From Pseudomonadota bacterium (GTDB lineage: Bacteria > Pseudomonadota > Gammaproteobacteria > Burkholderiales > Burkholderiaceae_C): 64,000 bases of DNA. Each line of letters starts with the position of its first letter. The stretch's first letter is position 1. Shown one piece after another: positions 18,067-26,746 of the stretch. The position numbers and the translations under genes are program-made. Under the pieces are notes generated by a model. That model was given only the letters and a program-made list of their open reading frames with translations. It did no database searches and was not told the DNA's origin. The DNA lies in assembly GCA_018241405.1 (NCBI GenBank), contig JAFEDY010000036.1, positions 62,001-126,000 on the forward strand, given 5' to 3'.

Positions 18067-19158
18067 TCAGGTGCCCTTGCTGATCGAGATGGTGGGGAAC
18101 TTGGCCGAGAAGTCCTTGGACTGCTGGGCGATCTTCACGGCCACGTCGCGCGCGACCTGTTTGTAGATCTGCGCCACATCGCCGTCGGGGTCGGCCACCA
18201 CGGTGGGTTTGCCACTGTCGGCCTGCTCGCGGATCTGCAGCGCCAGGGGCAGCGCGCCCAGGTAGGCCATGCCGTAGTCCTGGGCCATCTTCTTGCCGCC
18301 GTCGGCGCCAAAGATGTGCTCCACATGGCCGCAGTTGCTGCACACATGCACGGCCATGTTTTCCACGATGCCGAGGATGGGCACGCCCACCTTCTCGAAC
18401 ATCTTGATGCCCTTCTTCGCGTCGAGCAGCGCAATGTCCTGCGGCGTGGTGACGATGACGGCGCCGGTGATGGGCACGCGCTGGCTCAGGGTGAGCTGGA
18501 TGTCGCCCGTGCCCGGGGGCATGTCCACGATGAGGTAATCGAGGTCCTTCCAGTTGGTCTGGCGCAGCAGCTGCTCCAGCGCCTGCGTGGCCATGGGGCC
18601 GCGCCAGATCATGGCCTGGTCCTGCTCCACCAGAAAGCCTATGGACATGACCTGCACGCCGTAGTTCTCCAGCGGCTCCATGTTCTTGCCGTCCAGGCTC
18701 TCGGGACGGCCGCTGATGCCCAGCATCATGGGCTGGCTGGGGCCGTAGATGTCGGCGTCCAGCACGCCCACGCGCGCTCCTTCAGCCGCCAGCGCCAGGG
18801 CCAGGTTGGCGGCCGTGGTGCTCTTGCCCACACCGCCCTTGCCCGATGCCACGGCAACGATGTTCTTCACGCCCGGCAGCAGCTGCACGCCGCGCTGCAC
18901 CGCATGGGCCGTGACCTTGCTGCCGATGTTGACCGACACGTTGGCCACGCCGGCCACGCCCTTGGCCGCGGCGATGAATTGCTGGCGCAGCGCGGGCAAG
19001 AGGCTCTTGGCGGGGTAGCCCAGCTCCACGTCAAAGGCGACGTCGCCGCCGCTGATCTGCACATTGCGCACGGCGCGCGTGCTCACGAAATCCTTGCCCG
19101 TGTGCGGGTCCTGGACGCCGGCGAGTGCCGCCAGCAAGTCCTGCTCTGTCAATGCCAT
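18067..19158 (-). CDS. apbC: Iron-sulfur cluster carrier ATPase, Mrp/ApbC family
   Basis: A 363-residue P-loop ATPase that holds and delivers 4Fe-4S clusters. The N-terminal DUF59 (MIP18-like) domain covers about 1-85. The deviant Walker A SGKGGVGKST is at 105-114, and VDMPPGTGD follows near 208. The cluster-binding CSNCGH pair lies near residue 270. Length and domain order match bacterial ApbC. It stands alone between a decayed MFS fragment and the TehA-like gene. Confidence 0.95.
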   Translation of the reverse strand: MALTEQDLLAALAGVQDPHTGKDFVSTRAVRNVQISGGDVAFDVELGYPAKSLLPALRQQFIAAAKGVAGVANVSVNIGSKVTAHAVQRGVQLLPGVKNIVAVASGKGGVGKSTTAANLALALAAEGARVGVLDADIYGPSQPMMLGISGRPESLDGKNMEPLENYGVQVMSIGFLVEQDQAMIWRGPMATQALEQLLRQTNWKDLDYLIVDMPPGTGDIQLTLSQRVPITGAVIVTTPQDIALLDAKKGIKMFEKVGVPILGIVENMAVHVCSNCGHVEHIFGADGGKKMAQDYGMAYLGALPLALQIREQADSGKPTVVADPDGDVAQIYKQVARDVAVKIAQQSKDFSAKFPTISISKGT

Positions 19159-19226
19159 GGCTGTGTTGTTCGTCGAAGAGAAAGGCCGAGTCTAGCGAAG
19201 CGGCCTTGGCACTCCCGCCCCTGTGC

Positions 19227-20279
19227 CTATAGTGCGCGCAGCTGGCGCAGCACGCTGCGCAGCATGCCGACGAAGGCCAGCAGCCAGGCCAGCAGGGCCA
19301 CGGGAAAGAACAGGCGCGGCAGCGCGTCCAGAAAACCGAACTCCATGGCCCTGTCCATCTGCCAGGTGCAGGCCGCGTACATGCCCAGCGGGAACACCGC
19401 GCCCCAGTACAGCGGGTCGTAGCGCAGCGGAAAGCGGCGCACGCCATGGCGCCAGATGCCCAAGAGCAGCAGCATGGGAATCCACCAGGTGCCCGCGGCC
19501 CAGTAGAACACCGTGAAGCCCTTCAAAAACGGCAGCAGCGACACCAGGAAGGGGGCCTGCGGCGCGTTCAGAATCAACAGCGAGCCGGCCAGCGTGGAGA
19601 TGGCCATGGCCCCCATGTTGATCCAGTACGGCGGCGACAGGTCGCTAGGCGAAAACGGAAAGAACAGGTAGCGGTAGACGATCAGCGCCATCATCCAGAT
19701 GTAGAGCATGCCGCCCCACAGCCACATGGACAGCGCCAGCAGGTTGAGCTCCAGCCGCAGCGGCTGGCCTATGCGCGCGGCCAGCAGCGCGCTGCACACG
19801 GCCAGCGCCTGCGTGGACACCACGGCCAGCAGCCAGGCGCCGCTGATGCCCTTGTCCAGGCTGGGCTTGTCGGCGCGTATCGTGAAGGCCGTGAAGATCG
19901 TGTAGGTGAGCAACAGCCACAGCAGCGCCGCCAGCGCCCACAGCGCGAAGCCCAGGGCCACGTTGCCCAGCAGCACGATGGCCTGGCTGGCCAGGATGCC
20001 CGTGGCCGCCACCATGGTGAAGTAGCCGGCCCCGCGCGCGTGATCCACCATGTCGCCAAAGAAGCGCCGCGGGTAGCGCCAGGCGCGCAGCCCGTACAAG
20101 ACCCACAGCACCAGGTACTGCACGGCATTGAGGGCCAGCAGCGCGCGCGCCAGCAGCGGCCAGCCCTGCATGTCGGCCGCCAGGGACACGATGCCCGTGG
20201 CCATGACCAGGCCGAAGTAGGCGGGCGAGAGCTCGCGCAGCCCGCCCTGCCCCGCTGGCGTGGCGGGCAGTGGATTCAA
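19227..20279 (-). CDS. TDT-family (TehA/SLAC1-like) anion channel or transporter
   Basis: A membrane protein of about 350 residues with ten predicted helices, beginning SPAYFGLVMATGIVSLAADM. The family covers tellurite-resistance TehA, sulfite and C4-dicarboxylate exporters and SLAC1 channels; the substrate here is not readable. I chose the TTG at 20279, whose TTGA overlaps the selD stop, because it keeps the first helix intact. The nearest ATG lies inside that helix. The gene is probably co-transcribed with selD. Confidence 0.82.
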   Translation of the reverse strand: MNPLPATPAGQGGLRELSPAYFGLVMATGIVSLAADMQGWPLLARALLALNAVQYLVLWVLYGLRAWRYPRRFFGDMVDHARGAGYFTMVAATGILASQAIVLLGNVALGFALWALAALLWLLLTYTIFTAFTIRADKPSLDKGISGAWLLAVVSTQALAVCSALLAARIGQPLRLELNLLALSMWLWGGMLYIWMMALIVYRYLFFPFSPSDLSPPYWINMGAMAISTLAGSLLILNAPQAPFLVSLLPFLKGFTVFYWAAGTWWIPMLLLLGIWRHGVRRFPLRYDPLYWGAVFPLGMYAACTWQMDRAMEFGFLDALPRLFFPVALLAWLLAFVGMLRSVLRQLRAL

Positions 20280-21337
20280 CGCAGCTCCAGCCGCGCCGGC
20301 CCGGCCTGCACGCCGCCGATGACCGCGGCCTGCCCAAAGCCCTCGCGCTCGAATATGGTCAGCACATCCTGCACGCAGTTCGGCGCGCAGGCCACGAGCA
20401 GGCCGCCCGAGGTCTGCGGATCGGTCGCCAGTGCCTGGGCCGTGGCCGGCAGGCCATCGGCCAGCCGCACGCCCTCGCCATAGCCGGCCCAGTTGCGCCC
20501 GCTGGCGCCGGTCACGAAGCCGGCGGCGGCCAGATCCGCCACGCCGGGCAGCAGCGGCACACGCGCCCAGTCGATCTGCACGGTGGCGCCCGCGCCGCGC
20601 GCCATCTCCAGCCCATGGCCGGCCAGGCCGAAGCCCGTCACGTCGGTGATGGCGTGCACGCCGGGCAGCTCGGCGAGCAGCGGGCCGGGGGTGTTGAGCC
20701 GCGTGGTGTTGGCGATCATCTCGCGGTAGTGGACGTCCTGCAGCTGCTCTTTTTTGAGGGCTGCCGAGTACACGCCCACACCCAGCGGTTTGCCCAGCAC
20801 CAGCACATCGCCCGACCGCGCGCCGGCGTTGCGGCGCACGCGATCCGGGTGCACCAGGCCCATGGCGACCAGGCCGTAGATGGGCTCGACCGAGTCGATG
20901 GTGTGGCCGCCCGCAATCGGTATGCCGGCCGCGCGGCACACATCCTGCCCGCCGCGCAGGATGGCGCCGATGACATCCAGCGGCAGCTGGTTCACCGGCA
21001 TGGCGACCAGCGCCAGCGCCATGATGGGCCGCCCGCCCATGGCGTACACGTCGCTCAATGCATTGGTGGCGGCGATGCGGCCGAACTCGTAGGGGTCGTC
21101 CACGATGGGCATGAAGAAGTCCGTGGTCGCCACCAGCGCCTGGTCGTCGTTGAGGCGGTAGACGGCCGCGTCGTCCGCCGTTTCAATGCCCACCAGCAAC
21201 TCGGGCGGCACGATGCCGGCCGCACCGCTGGTCTTCAGGATATCGGAGAGCACGCCCGGCGCGATCTTGCAGCCGCAGCCGCCGCCATGCGACAGGGAGG
21301 TCAGGCGCGGCATCGGGGAAGAAGCAGGAGCAGTCAT
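20276..21337 (-). CDS. selD: Selenide, water dikinase
   Basis: A 353-residue selenophosphate synthetase. It uses ATP and selenide to make selenophosphate, the selenium donor for tRNA 2-selenouridine and selenocysteine. The active-site loop is HGGGCGCK with Cys21 (E. coli Cys17) and Lys24, so it is the cysteine form. ATP-site motifs DDAAVY, TTDFFMPIVDDPY and the C-terminal TDVTGFGLAGHG and DPQTSGGLL are complete. Its functional partner mnmH lies 5.4 kb away on the other strand. No selA, selB or UGA-containing gene was seen. Confidence 0.96.
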   Translation of the reverse strand: MTAPASSPMPRLTSLSHGGGCGCKIAPGVLSDILKTSGAAGIVPPELLVGIETADDAAVYRLNDDQALVATTDFFMPIVDDPYEFGRIAATNALSDVYAMGGRPIMALALVAMPVNQLPLDVIGAILRGGQDVCRAAGIPIAGGHTIDSVEPIYGLVAMGLVHPDRVRRNAGARSGDVLVLGKPLGVGVYSAALKKEQLQDVHYREMIANTTRLNTPGPLLAELPGVHAITDVTGFGLAGHGLEMARGAGATVQIDWARVPLLPGVADLAAAGFVTGASGRNWAGYGEGVRLADGLPATAQALATDPQTSGGLLVACAPNCVQDVLTIFEREGFGQAAVIGGVQAGPARLELR

Positions 21338-21397
21338 GGCGTTTGAGGCAGTGGAATGGACAAGGGCCCGCATCATCCCAGATTCACGCCACCGCGC

Positions 21398-21651
21398 ATG
21401 GCGCTTGCCTGTGTATCGGCGGCTCAGACAGATCATGCCTCGCGACGGTTGCGCACGCTGCGCGACCGGCTGCGCCAGAAGTCGCCCGCGGGCATCGCGC
21501 TGGAAGAGCTGTCCATGGGCATGTCGGGCGACTTCGAGATGGCCATCAAGGAAGGCGCCACCGTGGTGCGCGTGGGCCAGGCGATCTTCGGCGCGCGCGT
21601 CCTGCCGGCAGTCACTACTGGCCCGGCTCCTGCAACGAGGCCTCAGCATGA
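21398..21651 (+). pseudogene. YggS/PROSC-family (PLP homeostasis) C-terminal remnant
   Basis: Plus-strand codons give [11 protein letters not shown], then [19 protein letters not shown] and [13 protein letters not shown], the unmistakable C-terminal third of YggS. At about 21606 the frame breaks. Adding one A to CCGGCAGTCAC would restore [10 protein letters not shown], the family ending, up to a TGA at 21651. The N-terminal two thirds, with the PLP lysine, are missing. It marks the left edge of a rearranged stretch next to selD. Confidence 0.78.
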
Positions 21652-22235
21652 CCACCACCACCATTGCCATCCGCCACCTGCACTTACCTGCTGGCCGCGC
21701 TGGGCGACGTGCTCGTGCTGCATTGGCATAGCGGTGCGATGAAGCACAGATTGATGACAGCGTGGGACAGCCGGTCTGATTGATCGATTGCCGAGTGATT
21801 TGAATGAAATTGGGCTCTTCTCGCGAATAGTAGTGATGACATATGTGGCACGGCCTCAGATGGCAGTTTCACAGTACGACACTTATCGAGTGCATCACTA
21901 GCATTCGCAAGAAAAGCCTGAAATTGGCCTATAGCTCTTATGTAGAAAGCGCTGGAAGCTATCTTTTTTGAATCGTCGATGCGCCAGTCCGAACACAGGG
22001 CCAGCAAGAGCGCCGTGTGAATCCGTGCCCTGCGCCGCACGAGCAGGTCGAGCCGCAGAAGCGGCCACCGTCACAACCACCCCGGCAGCACCAAGGGATT
22101 TCCCTGTAGGTATGTCGCTATGACCTGCACGCGGGCAGGCACTTCTAGACTCGTCTCGGAAAACCTGCCGACGGGCCAACAAGGCTGGCTCGGCAGCTTG
22201 CGCCCTATCCGTGTTTTTTGAAAAACCTCACCCAC
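21652..22235. other. Gene-free stretch between yggS remnant and cytochrome c gene
   Basis: No coding frame here has recognisable content. It holds a degenerate copy of the dispersed repeat (about 21913-21971, minus orientation) and a block near 22094-22160 (CCCTGTAGGTATG core) that recurs at about 22503-22560. Base composition is lower in GC than the surroundings around 21750-21900. Upstream control signals for the cytochrome and dehydrogenase genes are probably here but I cannot assign them. Confidence 0.5.
21913..21971 (-). repeat. Dispersed palindromic repeat, degenerate copy
   Basis: On the minus strand it reads AAAAAAGATAGCTTCCAGCGCTT, then a diverged second arm and a GGCC-AATTT-GGCTTTT tail. 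This agrees with the family layout seen at the other copies. Confidence 0.6.
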
Positions 22236-22580
22236 ATGCGACTGTCTATCCGCTCCACTGTTGCTGCCGCATCACTTCTCACCCTGGCTTGCGCGCAAGG
22301 CGCGGTCGATGGCGCCAGGGCCAAGGAGCTTGCGACGAAAAACGCTTGCCTGAGCTGCCATGCCGTCAACACCCGCATCGTCGGCCCTGCTTACACCGAG
22401 GTGGCGGCCAAATACAAGGGCATGGATCCAGCCACACTGGTAAACAGTATTCGTGCTGGAAGCAAAAGCCCGGTGAAAAGGTTGAACGTCCATGGCCGCC
22501 CGGGGGGATTCCCTGTAGGTATGCCGTTATGGCCCGCTTTGCATCCCCGATTTCTAGAATTTTTTCTGTTTTCCCGATAG
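22236..22580 (+). CDS. Small c-type cytochrome with aberrant C-terminus (probably broken)
   Basis: A 114-residue exported protein. The signal peptide is MRLSIRSTVAAASLLTLACA, and the haem site is CLSCH near residue 40, followed by the normal class I context (VNTRIVGPAYTEVAAKYKG, LVNSIRAGS). After about residue 80 the expected Met-ligand region (typically W-G-x-x-x-M-P-P) is replaced by an unrelated tail (GRPGGFPVGMPLWPALHPRF). The tail is encoded by a sequence block that also occurs upstream at about 22094. It is probably the electron acceptor subunit of the dehydrogenase downstream, now damaged by rearrangement. The ATG at 22236 was preferred over a TTG 18 bases earlier. Confidence 0.6.
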   Translation: MRLSIRSTVAAASLLTLACAQGAVDGARAKELATKNACLSCHAVNTRIVGPAYTEVAAKYKGMDPATLVNSIRAGSKSPVKRLNVHGRPGGFPVGMPLWPALHPRFLEFFLFSR

Positions 22581-22611
22581 CCAGGATCAACTCATAAAGG
22601 AGACAACCACG

Positions 22612-23220
22612 ATGAGGTTCATTTCTATTTCTCAGGAGCGCAGGCACGATGGCTTGCCGGCGGGCAAGACGCCACCGCTGACGCGTCGCCATCTGCTCAA
22701 AGGAACCGGCGTGCTCATAGGGACGCTGGCCGCTGGAAGCCCGCTGGCGCTGCTGGCTCCTTCGACCGCATGGGCGCTGGAACTCAAGACGCTGACCCAA
22801 GTCGAAGGCGACACGCTGCTGCAAATGGGCCGCGTTCTGTTTCCTCACCCTCAATTGGCCGATGCGGTGTACGCACTGCTGGTCAAGGATCTGGATGCTG
22901 GCGCCGCCGCCGATGCATCGGCGGCGCAGGGGCTGCGCACAGGCATCGCCGCGCTCGATCATCTGGCCGGCGGCAGTTTCTTGAAGGCAAGCGCAGGGCG
23001 GCGGCTCGAAGCCGTCAAGGCCATGGAGGGGCAAGCTTTTTTCAACACGGTGCGCGGCAAGTGCGTCACCTCGCTCTACGACAACGAAATGGCATACGCC
23101 ACGTTTGGCTATGAGGGCTCCGCCTGGGAAAAGGGGGGCTACATCATGCGCGGCTTCCAGGATCTGAAATGGCTGCCGGAGCCTTCGGCCGAAGCCAGTC
23201 CGCCCCCTTTCATGGGCTAG
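22612..23220 (+). CDS. Gluconate 2-dehydrogenase subunit 3 (gamma) family protein
   Basis: A 202-residue small subunit with a twin-arginine signal (LTRRHLLKGTG, about residues 23-33) and cleavage near AWA. The family chaperones and exports the large FAD-containing GMC subunit encoded next. AAGGAGACAACC gives a strong ribosome site for the ATG at 22612. The mature part (ALELKTLTQVEGDTLLQMG, LVKDLDAG) agrees with family proteins. Periplasmic location is expected. Confidence 0.85.
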   Translation: MRFISISQERRHDGLPAGKTPPLTRRHLLKGTGVLIGTLAAGSPLALLAPSTAWALELKTLTQVEGDTLLQMGRVLFPHPQLADAVYALLVKDLDAGAAADASAAQGLRTGIAALDHLAGGSFLKASAGRRLEAVKAMEGQAFFNTVRGKCVTSLYDNEMAYATFGYEGSAWEKGGYIMRGFQDLKWLPEPSAEASPPPFMG

Positions 23221-23304
23221 CGCATCGCTCACGCAGCATTCCCATTCCCCACGCGATCGGCATGTCGCTGCCCGGCGGCAGCGCACATAAAACAGGAGAC
23301 ATTC

Positions 23305-24873
23305 ATGGCTAAATTTGATTCAGGCGACGATTCCGTGGTCGTCATCATTGGCTCAGGCGCCGGAGGCGGCACGCTCGCCAACGAACTGTGCCAGAAAGGC
23401 ATCAAGGTGGTGGTGCTGGAGGCTGGCGGCAAGCAGTCCAATGCCAGCTTTATCAATGATGAGTGGAAGTCCTTCAGCCAGTTGGCCTGGTTGGACAAGC
23501 GCACCACGTCAGGCAGTTGGCGTGTCGCCAAGGACTTTGCCGGTCTGCCTGCATGGATCTGCAAAACCGTGGGTGGCACCACGACGCACTGGGCAGGTGC
23601 ATCCCTGCGTTTTCAGGAACATGAGTTTCGCACCAAGACGGTTTACGGCAGCCTCCAGGGTGCCAACCTGCTGGACTGGCCCATCACCTACAAGGATCTT
23701 GAGCCCTACTACGCCAAAGCCGAAAACAAGATGGGCGTCACTCGTACCAACGGCATCCCCGGCCTGCCCGGCAACAACAACTTCAAGGTGATGTACGCCG
23801 GGGCCACCAAGCTGGGCTACAAGGAGGTGCATACCGGCAACATGGCCATCAACAGCCAACCGCGCGACGGCCGCGGCCGCTGCCTGCAGTTGGGCTTTTG
23901 CTTTCAGGGATGCAAAAGCGGCGCCAAGTGGTCGACGCTGTACACCGAACTGCCCGCCGCCGAGGCCACCGGCAACTTCGAGCTGCGCACCGAGGCGCAC
24001 GTCACCCGCATCGAACACAACGCCGCAGGCCGTGTCAATGGCGTGGTGTACATCGACAAGAACGGCAAGGAGCAGCGCCAGAAAGCCCGGATTGTCTGCG
24101 TGGCAGGCAACTCCATCGAAACGCCGCGCCTGCTGCTGCTGTCGACATCGAACATGTTCAGGGACGGCTTGGCGAACTCGTCGGGGCAAGTGGGGCGCAA
24201 CTACATGCGCCACATGACCGGCTCGGTCTATGCGGCCTTCAAGGAGCCGGTGCACATGTACCGGGGCACCACCATGGCCGGCATCGTTCGCGACGAAGCG
24301 CATCTCGACACCCGCCGGGGCTTCGTCGGCGGCTACGAAATGGAAACCGTATCGCTGGGCATTCCCTTCATGGCGGCCTTTCTCGATCCGGGCGGCTGGG
24401 GTGCGGATTTCGCATGGTGGATGGATCACTACCGCAACCTGGCCGGCATGTGGCTGGTTGGAGAGGACATGCCGCGCGAATCCAATCGCGTGACGCTCAA
24501 TACCAGCGTCAAGGATCAGTTTGGCAACTACGTGCCGAACGTGCATTTCGACGACCACGAAAACGACATCACCATGCGCAACCATGCGTTCACGCAAGCC
24601 GAGCGGGTTTACGGTGCAGCGGGAGCCATCAAGACCTTCCGCACGCCTCCGTACCCCTCCACGCACAACCTGGGCACGGCGCGCATGAGCGCACGCGCGC
24701 AGGATGGCGTATGCAACAAGTGGGGCCAAACGCATGACATCCCCAACCTGTTCATCAGCGATGGCAGCCAGTTCACCAGCGGTGGAGCAGAAAATCCCAC
24801 GCTTACCATCGTGTCGCTGGCCATCCGCCAGGCGGATTACATCGCCTCTCAGATGGCGCAGCGCGCCCTGTAG
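23305..24873 (+). CDS. GMC-family FAD-dependent dehydrogenase (gluconate 2-dehydrogenase-like alpha subunit)
   Basis: A 522-residue flavoprotein. The FAD-binding GSGAGGGTLANEL is near residue 15, VGGTTTHWAG near 92, and the C-terminal active-site region reads THNLGTARMS with the conserved His, followed by SDGSQFTSGGAENPT. There is no signal peptide. It is presumably exported folded with the Tat-tagged gamma subunit. Relatives oxidise gluconate, 2-ketogluconate, glucose, sorbitol or other polyols and pass electrons to a cytochrome c; the substrate here is undecided. The normal cytochrome partner gene upstream looks truncated. Confidence 0.9.
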   Translation: MAKFDSGDDSVVVIIGSGAGGGTLANELCQKGIKVVVLEAGGKQSNASFINDEWKSFSQLAWLDKRTTSGSWRVAKDFAGLPAWICKTVGGTTTHWAGASLRFQEHEFRTKTVYGSLQGANLLDWPITYKDLEPYYAKAENKMGVTRTNGIPGLPGNNNFKVMYAGATKLGYKEVHTGNMAINSQPRDGRGRCLQLGFCFQGCKSGAKWSTLYTELPAAEATGNFELRTEAHVTRIEHNAAGRVNGVVYIDKNGKEQRQKARIVCVAGNSIETPRLLLLSTSNMFRDGLANSSGQVGRNYMRHMTGSVYAAFKEPVHMYRGTTMAGIVRDEAHLDTRRGFVGGYEMETVSLGIPFMAAFLDPGGWGADFAWWMDHYRNLAGMWLVGEDMPRESNRVTLNTSVKDQFGNYVPNVHFDDHENDITMRNHAFTQAERVYGAAGAIKTFRTPPYPSTHNLGTARMSARAQDGVCNKWGQTHDIPNLFISDGSQFTSGGAENPTLTIVSLAIRQADYIASQMAQRAL

Positions 24874-24909
24874 CATCAGGCCTTTCATCACTCCGCCCAG
24901 GAGACTCGC

Positions 24910-25266
24910 ATGTGCAAATTCTTCGTTGAAGCAGACCCGATCCTCTACGAATCGCGCACTCGCACGGTTCGTATCCGGGGGGTATCCACCAGCATCCGGA
25001 TGGAGAACTTCATCTGGGACACGCTGGCCTGTCTCGCCGCAGCGGAAGGCAAGACGACGAATGCACTGATCGTGCAGTTTCATGACGAGATCCTGCGCCA
25101 TCGTGGCGATGTGCTGAATTTCACGTCCTTTCTGCGCGTCACCTGCCTGCGCTACCTACGGCGCAAGTGTGACCAGCTCGAAGGTCTTGACGCATCGCCG
25201 CACGGCGAAAGTGCATCAGAGTTGGCAACCCCGAACCATTCCCGTTTCAGAAACCTTACTCACTAG
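24910..25266 (+). CDS. Ribbon-helix-helix domain protein
   Basis: A 118-residue protein whose core (TRTVRIRGVSTSIRMENFIWD, then LACLAAAEGKTTNALIVQF) fits the RHH_4-type ribbon-helix-helix fold used by small DNA-binding regulators. AGGAGACTCGC precedes the ATG. It sits between the GMC dehydrogenase and the glyoxalase genes on the same strand, so it is a candidate regulator of this block. The C-terminal 30 residues look unstructured. Confidence 0.72.
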   Translation: MCKFFVEADPILYESRTRTVRIRGVSTSIRMENFIWDTLACLAAAEGKTTNALIVQFHDEILRHRGDVLNFTSFLRVTCLRYLRRKCDQLEGLDASPHGESASELATPNHSRFRNLTH

Positions 25267-25279
25267 ACCCACACGATCC

Positions 25280-25675
25280 ATGGCCAAACTCATTCACACC
25301 ATGATCCGCGTACGCGATCTCGATGCGTCGCTCAAGTTTTACCGAGAAGTGTTTGACCTCACGCCCTCGCACCGCGTGGACTTTCCGGACTTCTCACTGG
25401 TGTATCTGCGCAACGGCGAAACCGACGCCGAAATCGAGCTGACGTGGAACAAGGGGCGTGAAGAACCCTACACCCATGGCGATGGCTATGGCCACGTCGC
25501 GTTCGCGATAGATGACGTGGCAGCCCGGCATGCTGAACTGGTTCAGGCAGCCTACGAGCCGCTGCCGGTCAAGGAATTCAAGCGCGATGATGAATTGCTG
25601 GCGCGTTTTTTCTTCATCCTCGACCCGGATGGCTACAAGATCGAGGTACTCGAAAAGCACGGGCATTACCGTTGA
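25280..25675 (+). CDS. gloA: Glyoxalase I (lactoylglutathione lyase), VOC family
   Basis: A 131-residue single vicinal-oxygen-chelate protein. HTMIRVRDLDASLKFYREVF starts the first module, and GHVAFAIDDV and LDPDGYKIEVLEK the second. Metal ligands of the family are visible as His6, Glu in AEIELTW, His in GYGHVAF and Glu in KIEVLE. It converts the methylglyoxal-glutathione hemithioacetal to S-lactoylglutathione. It lies 33 bases before gloB. The start at 25280 was chosen over upstream in-frame codons that overlap the preceding gene. Confidence 0.9.
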   Translation: MAKLIHTMIRVRDLDASLKFYREVFDLTPSHRVDFPDFSLVYLRNGETDAEIELTWNKGREEPYTHGDGYGHVAFAIDDVAARHAELVQAAYEPLPVKEFKRDDELLARFFFILDPDGYKIEVLEKHGHYR

Positions 25676-25708
25676 ACACGAGACTCGCACCTCGCAGGAG
25701 CACTGCAC

Positions 25709-26506
25709 ATGCGCGTGACCGGTGAAGAGCCTTTGCTGCATTTGCATGCCATCCCCGCGTTCGCTGACAACATCATCTGGCTGCTGCACGACGGGCGCTC
25801 GGCCTGGGTGGTCGATCCCGGCGACGCGGCGCCGGTTCATGCCGCCTTGCACGAACTCGGACTGGAGCTGCACGGCATTCTTCTGACGCACCACCACCTG
25901 GATCACACAGGCGGCGTGGAAGAACTGGTGCGAAGCAGCGGCGCACAGGTTCATGGCCCCGCTGGCGAATCCCTGCCAGAGCCGGTACGACGTGTATCGG
26001 GCGGCGCTCAGGTTCAAGTGCTGGGCAAGCCGTTTGAAGTGATCGACGTGCCCGGCCACACCGCTGGCCACATCGCATATTTCAGCGTGGAGGCATCCAG
26101 CGAGCCTTTGCTGTTTTGCGGCGACACCTTGTTCTCGGGCGGCTGTGGGCGCTTGTTCGAGGGTACGCCAGCACAGATGCTAGCGTCGCTCGACAGACTG
26201 GCGTGCCTGCCGGACACAACGCGTGTGTGCTGCGCTCACGAATACACGCTATCCAACCTGCGCTTTGCGCTAGCGGTCGATCCTCACAACGAAGCGCTCC
26301 AAGCATATGCCGTGCGCTGCGAGGTTCTGCACGCGCAGGGGGCGCTGACGCTGCCCAGTTGCATGCTGACCGAGCGCGCAATCAACCCGTTCCTGCGCTC
26401 GCGTGAGCCAAGCGTGCGTGCCGGTTTGCGAATCCAGGTGACGGTGGCGGACGATGACGTGGCCGTGTTCGCCGCTTTGCGCGATTGGAAGAACAACTTT
26501 CGCTGA
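25709..26506 (+). CDS. gloB: Hydroxyacylglutathione hydrolase (glyoxalase II)
   Basis: A 265-residue metallo-beta-lactamase-fold enzyme that hydrolyses S-lactoylglutathione. The binuclear metal motif is THHHLDHTGG near residue 54-63, with further ligands in PGHTAGHI, GDTLFSGGCGR and CAHEYT. The C-terminal helical domain contains AINPFLRSREPSV, a substrate-binding signature of GloB. Together with gloA it completes the glyoxalase route. Confidence 0.93.
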   Translation: MRVTGEEPLLHLHAIPAFADNIIWLLHDGRSAWVVDPGDAAPVHAALHELGLELHGILLTHHHLDHTGGVEELVRSSGAQVHGPAGESLPEPVRRVSGGAQVQVLGKPFEVIDVPGHTAGHIAYFSVEASSEPLLFCGDTLFSGGCGRLFEGTPAQMLASLDRLACLPDTTRVCCAHEYTLSNLRFALAVDPHNEALQAYAVRCEVLHAQGALTLPSCMLTERAINPFLRSREPSVRAGLRIQVTVADDDVAVFAALRDWKNNFR

Positions 26507-26746
26507 ACTGCCAGCTATTAATTTTGGAGAACCCCCGGCTCTGCCGGGGAGGCAGTTGAGATTTGACCTGTGAGGGGGTGTCCATCCCTGAGACTTCCAA
26601 TGGTGAGCCGCCAAGCAAACGAAAGGAAATCAAAGAGAGCTGCTCCAGCACTGGAAGGACGACGCAGGCCAGGCGCTGAGCGCGCAGAAGGCGATCGCCG
26701 TGGACTGATCTATAGTGGGCGCCCCCTGCCGCCCACAGCCCCGCCC
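26507..26746. other. Non-coding stretch between gloB and mnmH with hairpin
   Basis: CCCCGGC (26533-26539) pairs with GCCGGGG (26543-26549) 26 bases after the gloB stop and may end the transcript, although no T-run follows. The remaining bases (about 26550-26700) look like worn coding sequence but match nothing I recognise. A TATAGT hexamer at 26711-26716 could be the -10 of mnmH; no good -35 is seen. Confidence 0.4.

Noticed and set aside
22531..22546. Sigma-54-like promoter (TGGCCCGCTTTGCA) before the gluconate-dehydrogenase subunit gene
   Set aside because: The GG and GC elements are 10 bases apart, not the strict 12, and the matching position in the upstream copy of the block does not keep the motif.
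26570..26746. Longer N-terminus for mnmH
   Set aside because: The extra 59 residues are Arg-rich, run through a stretch without family similarity, and precede the normal start of the rhodanese domain.
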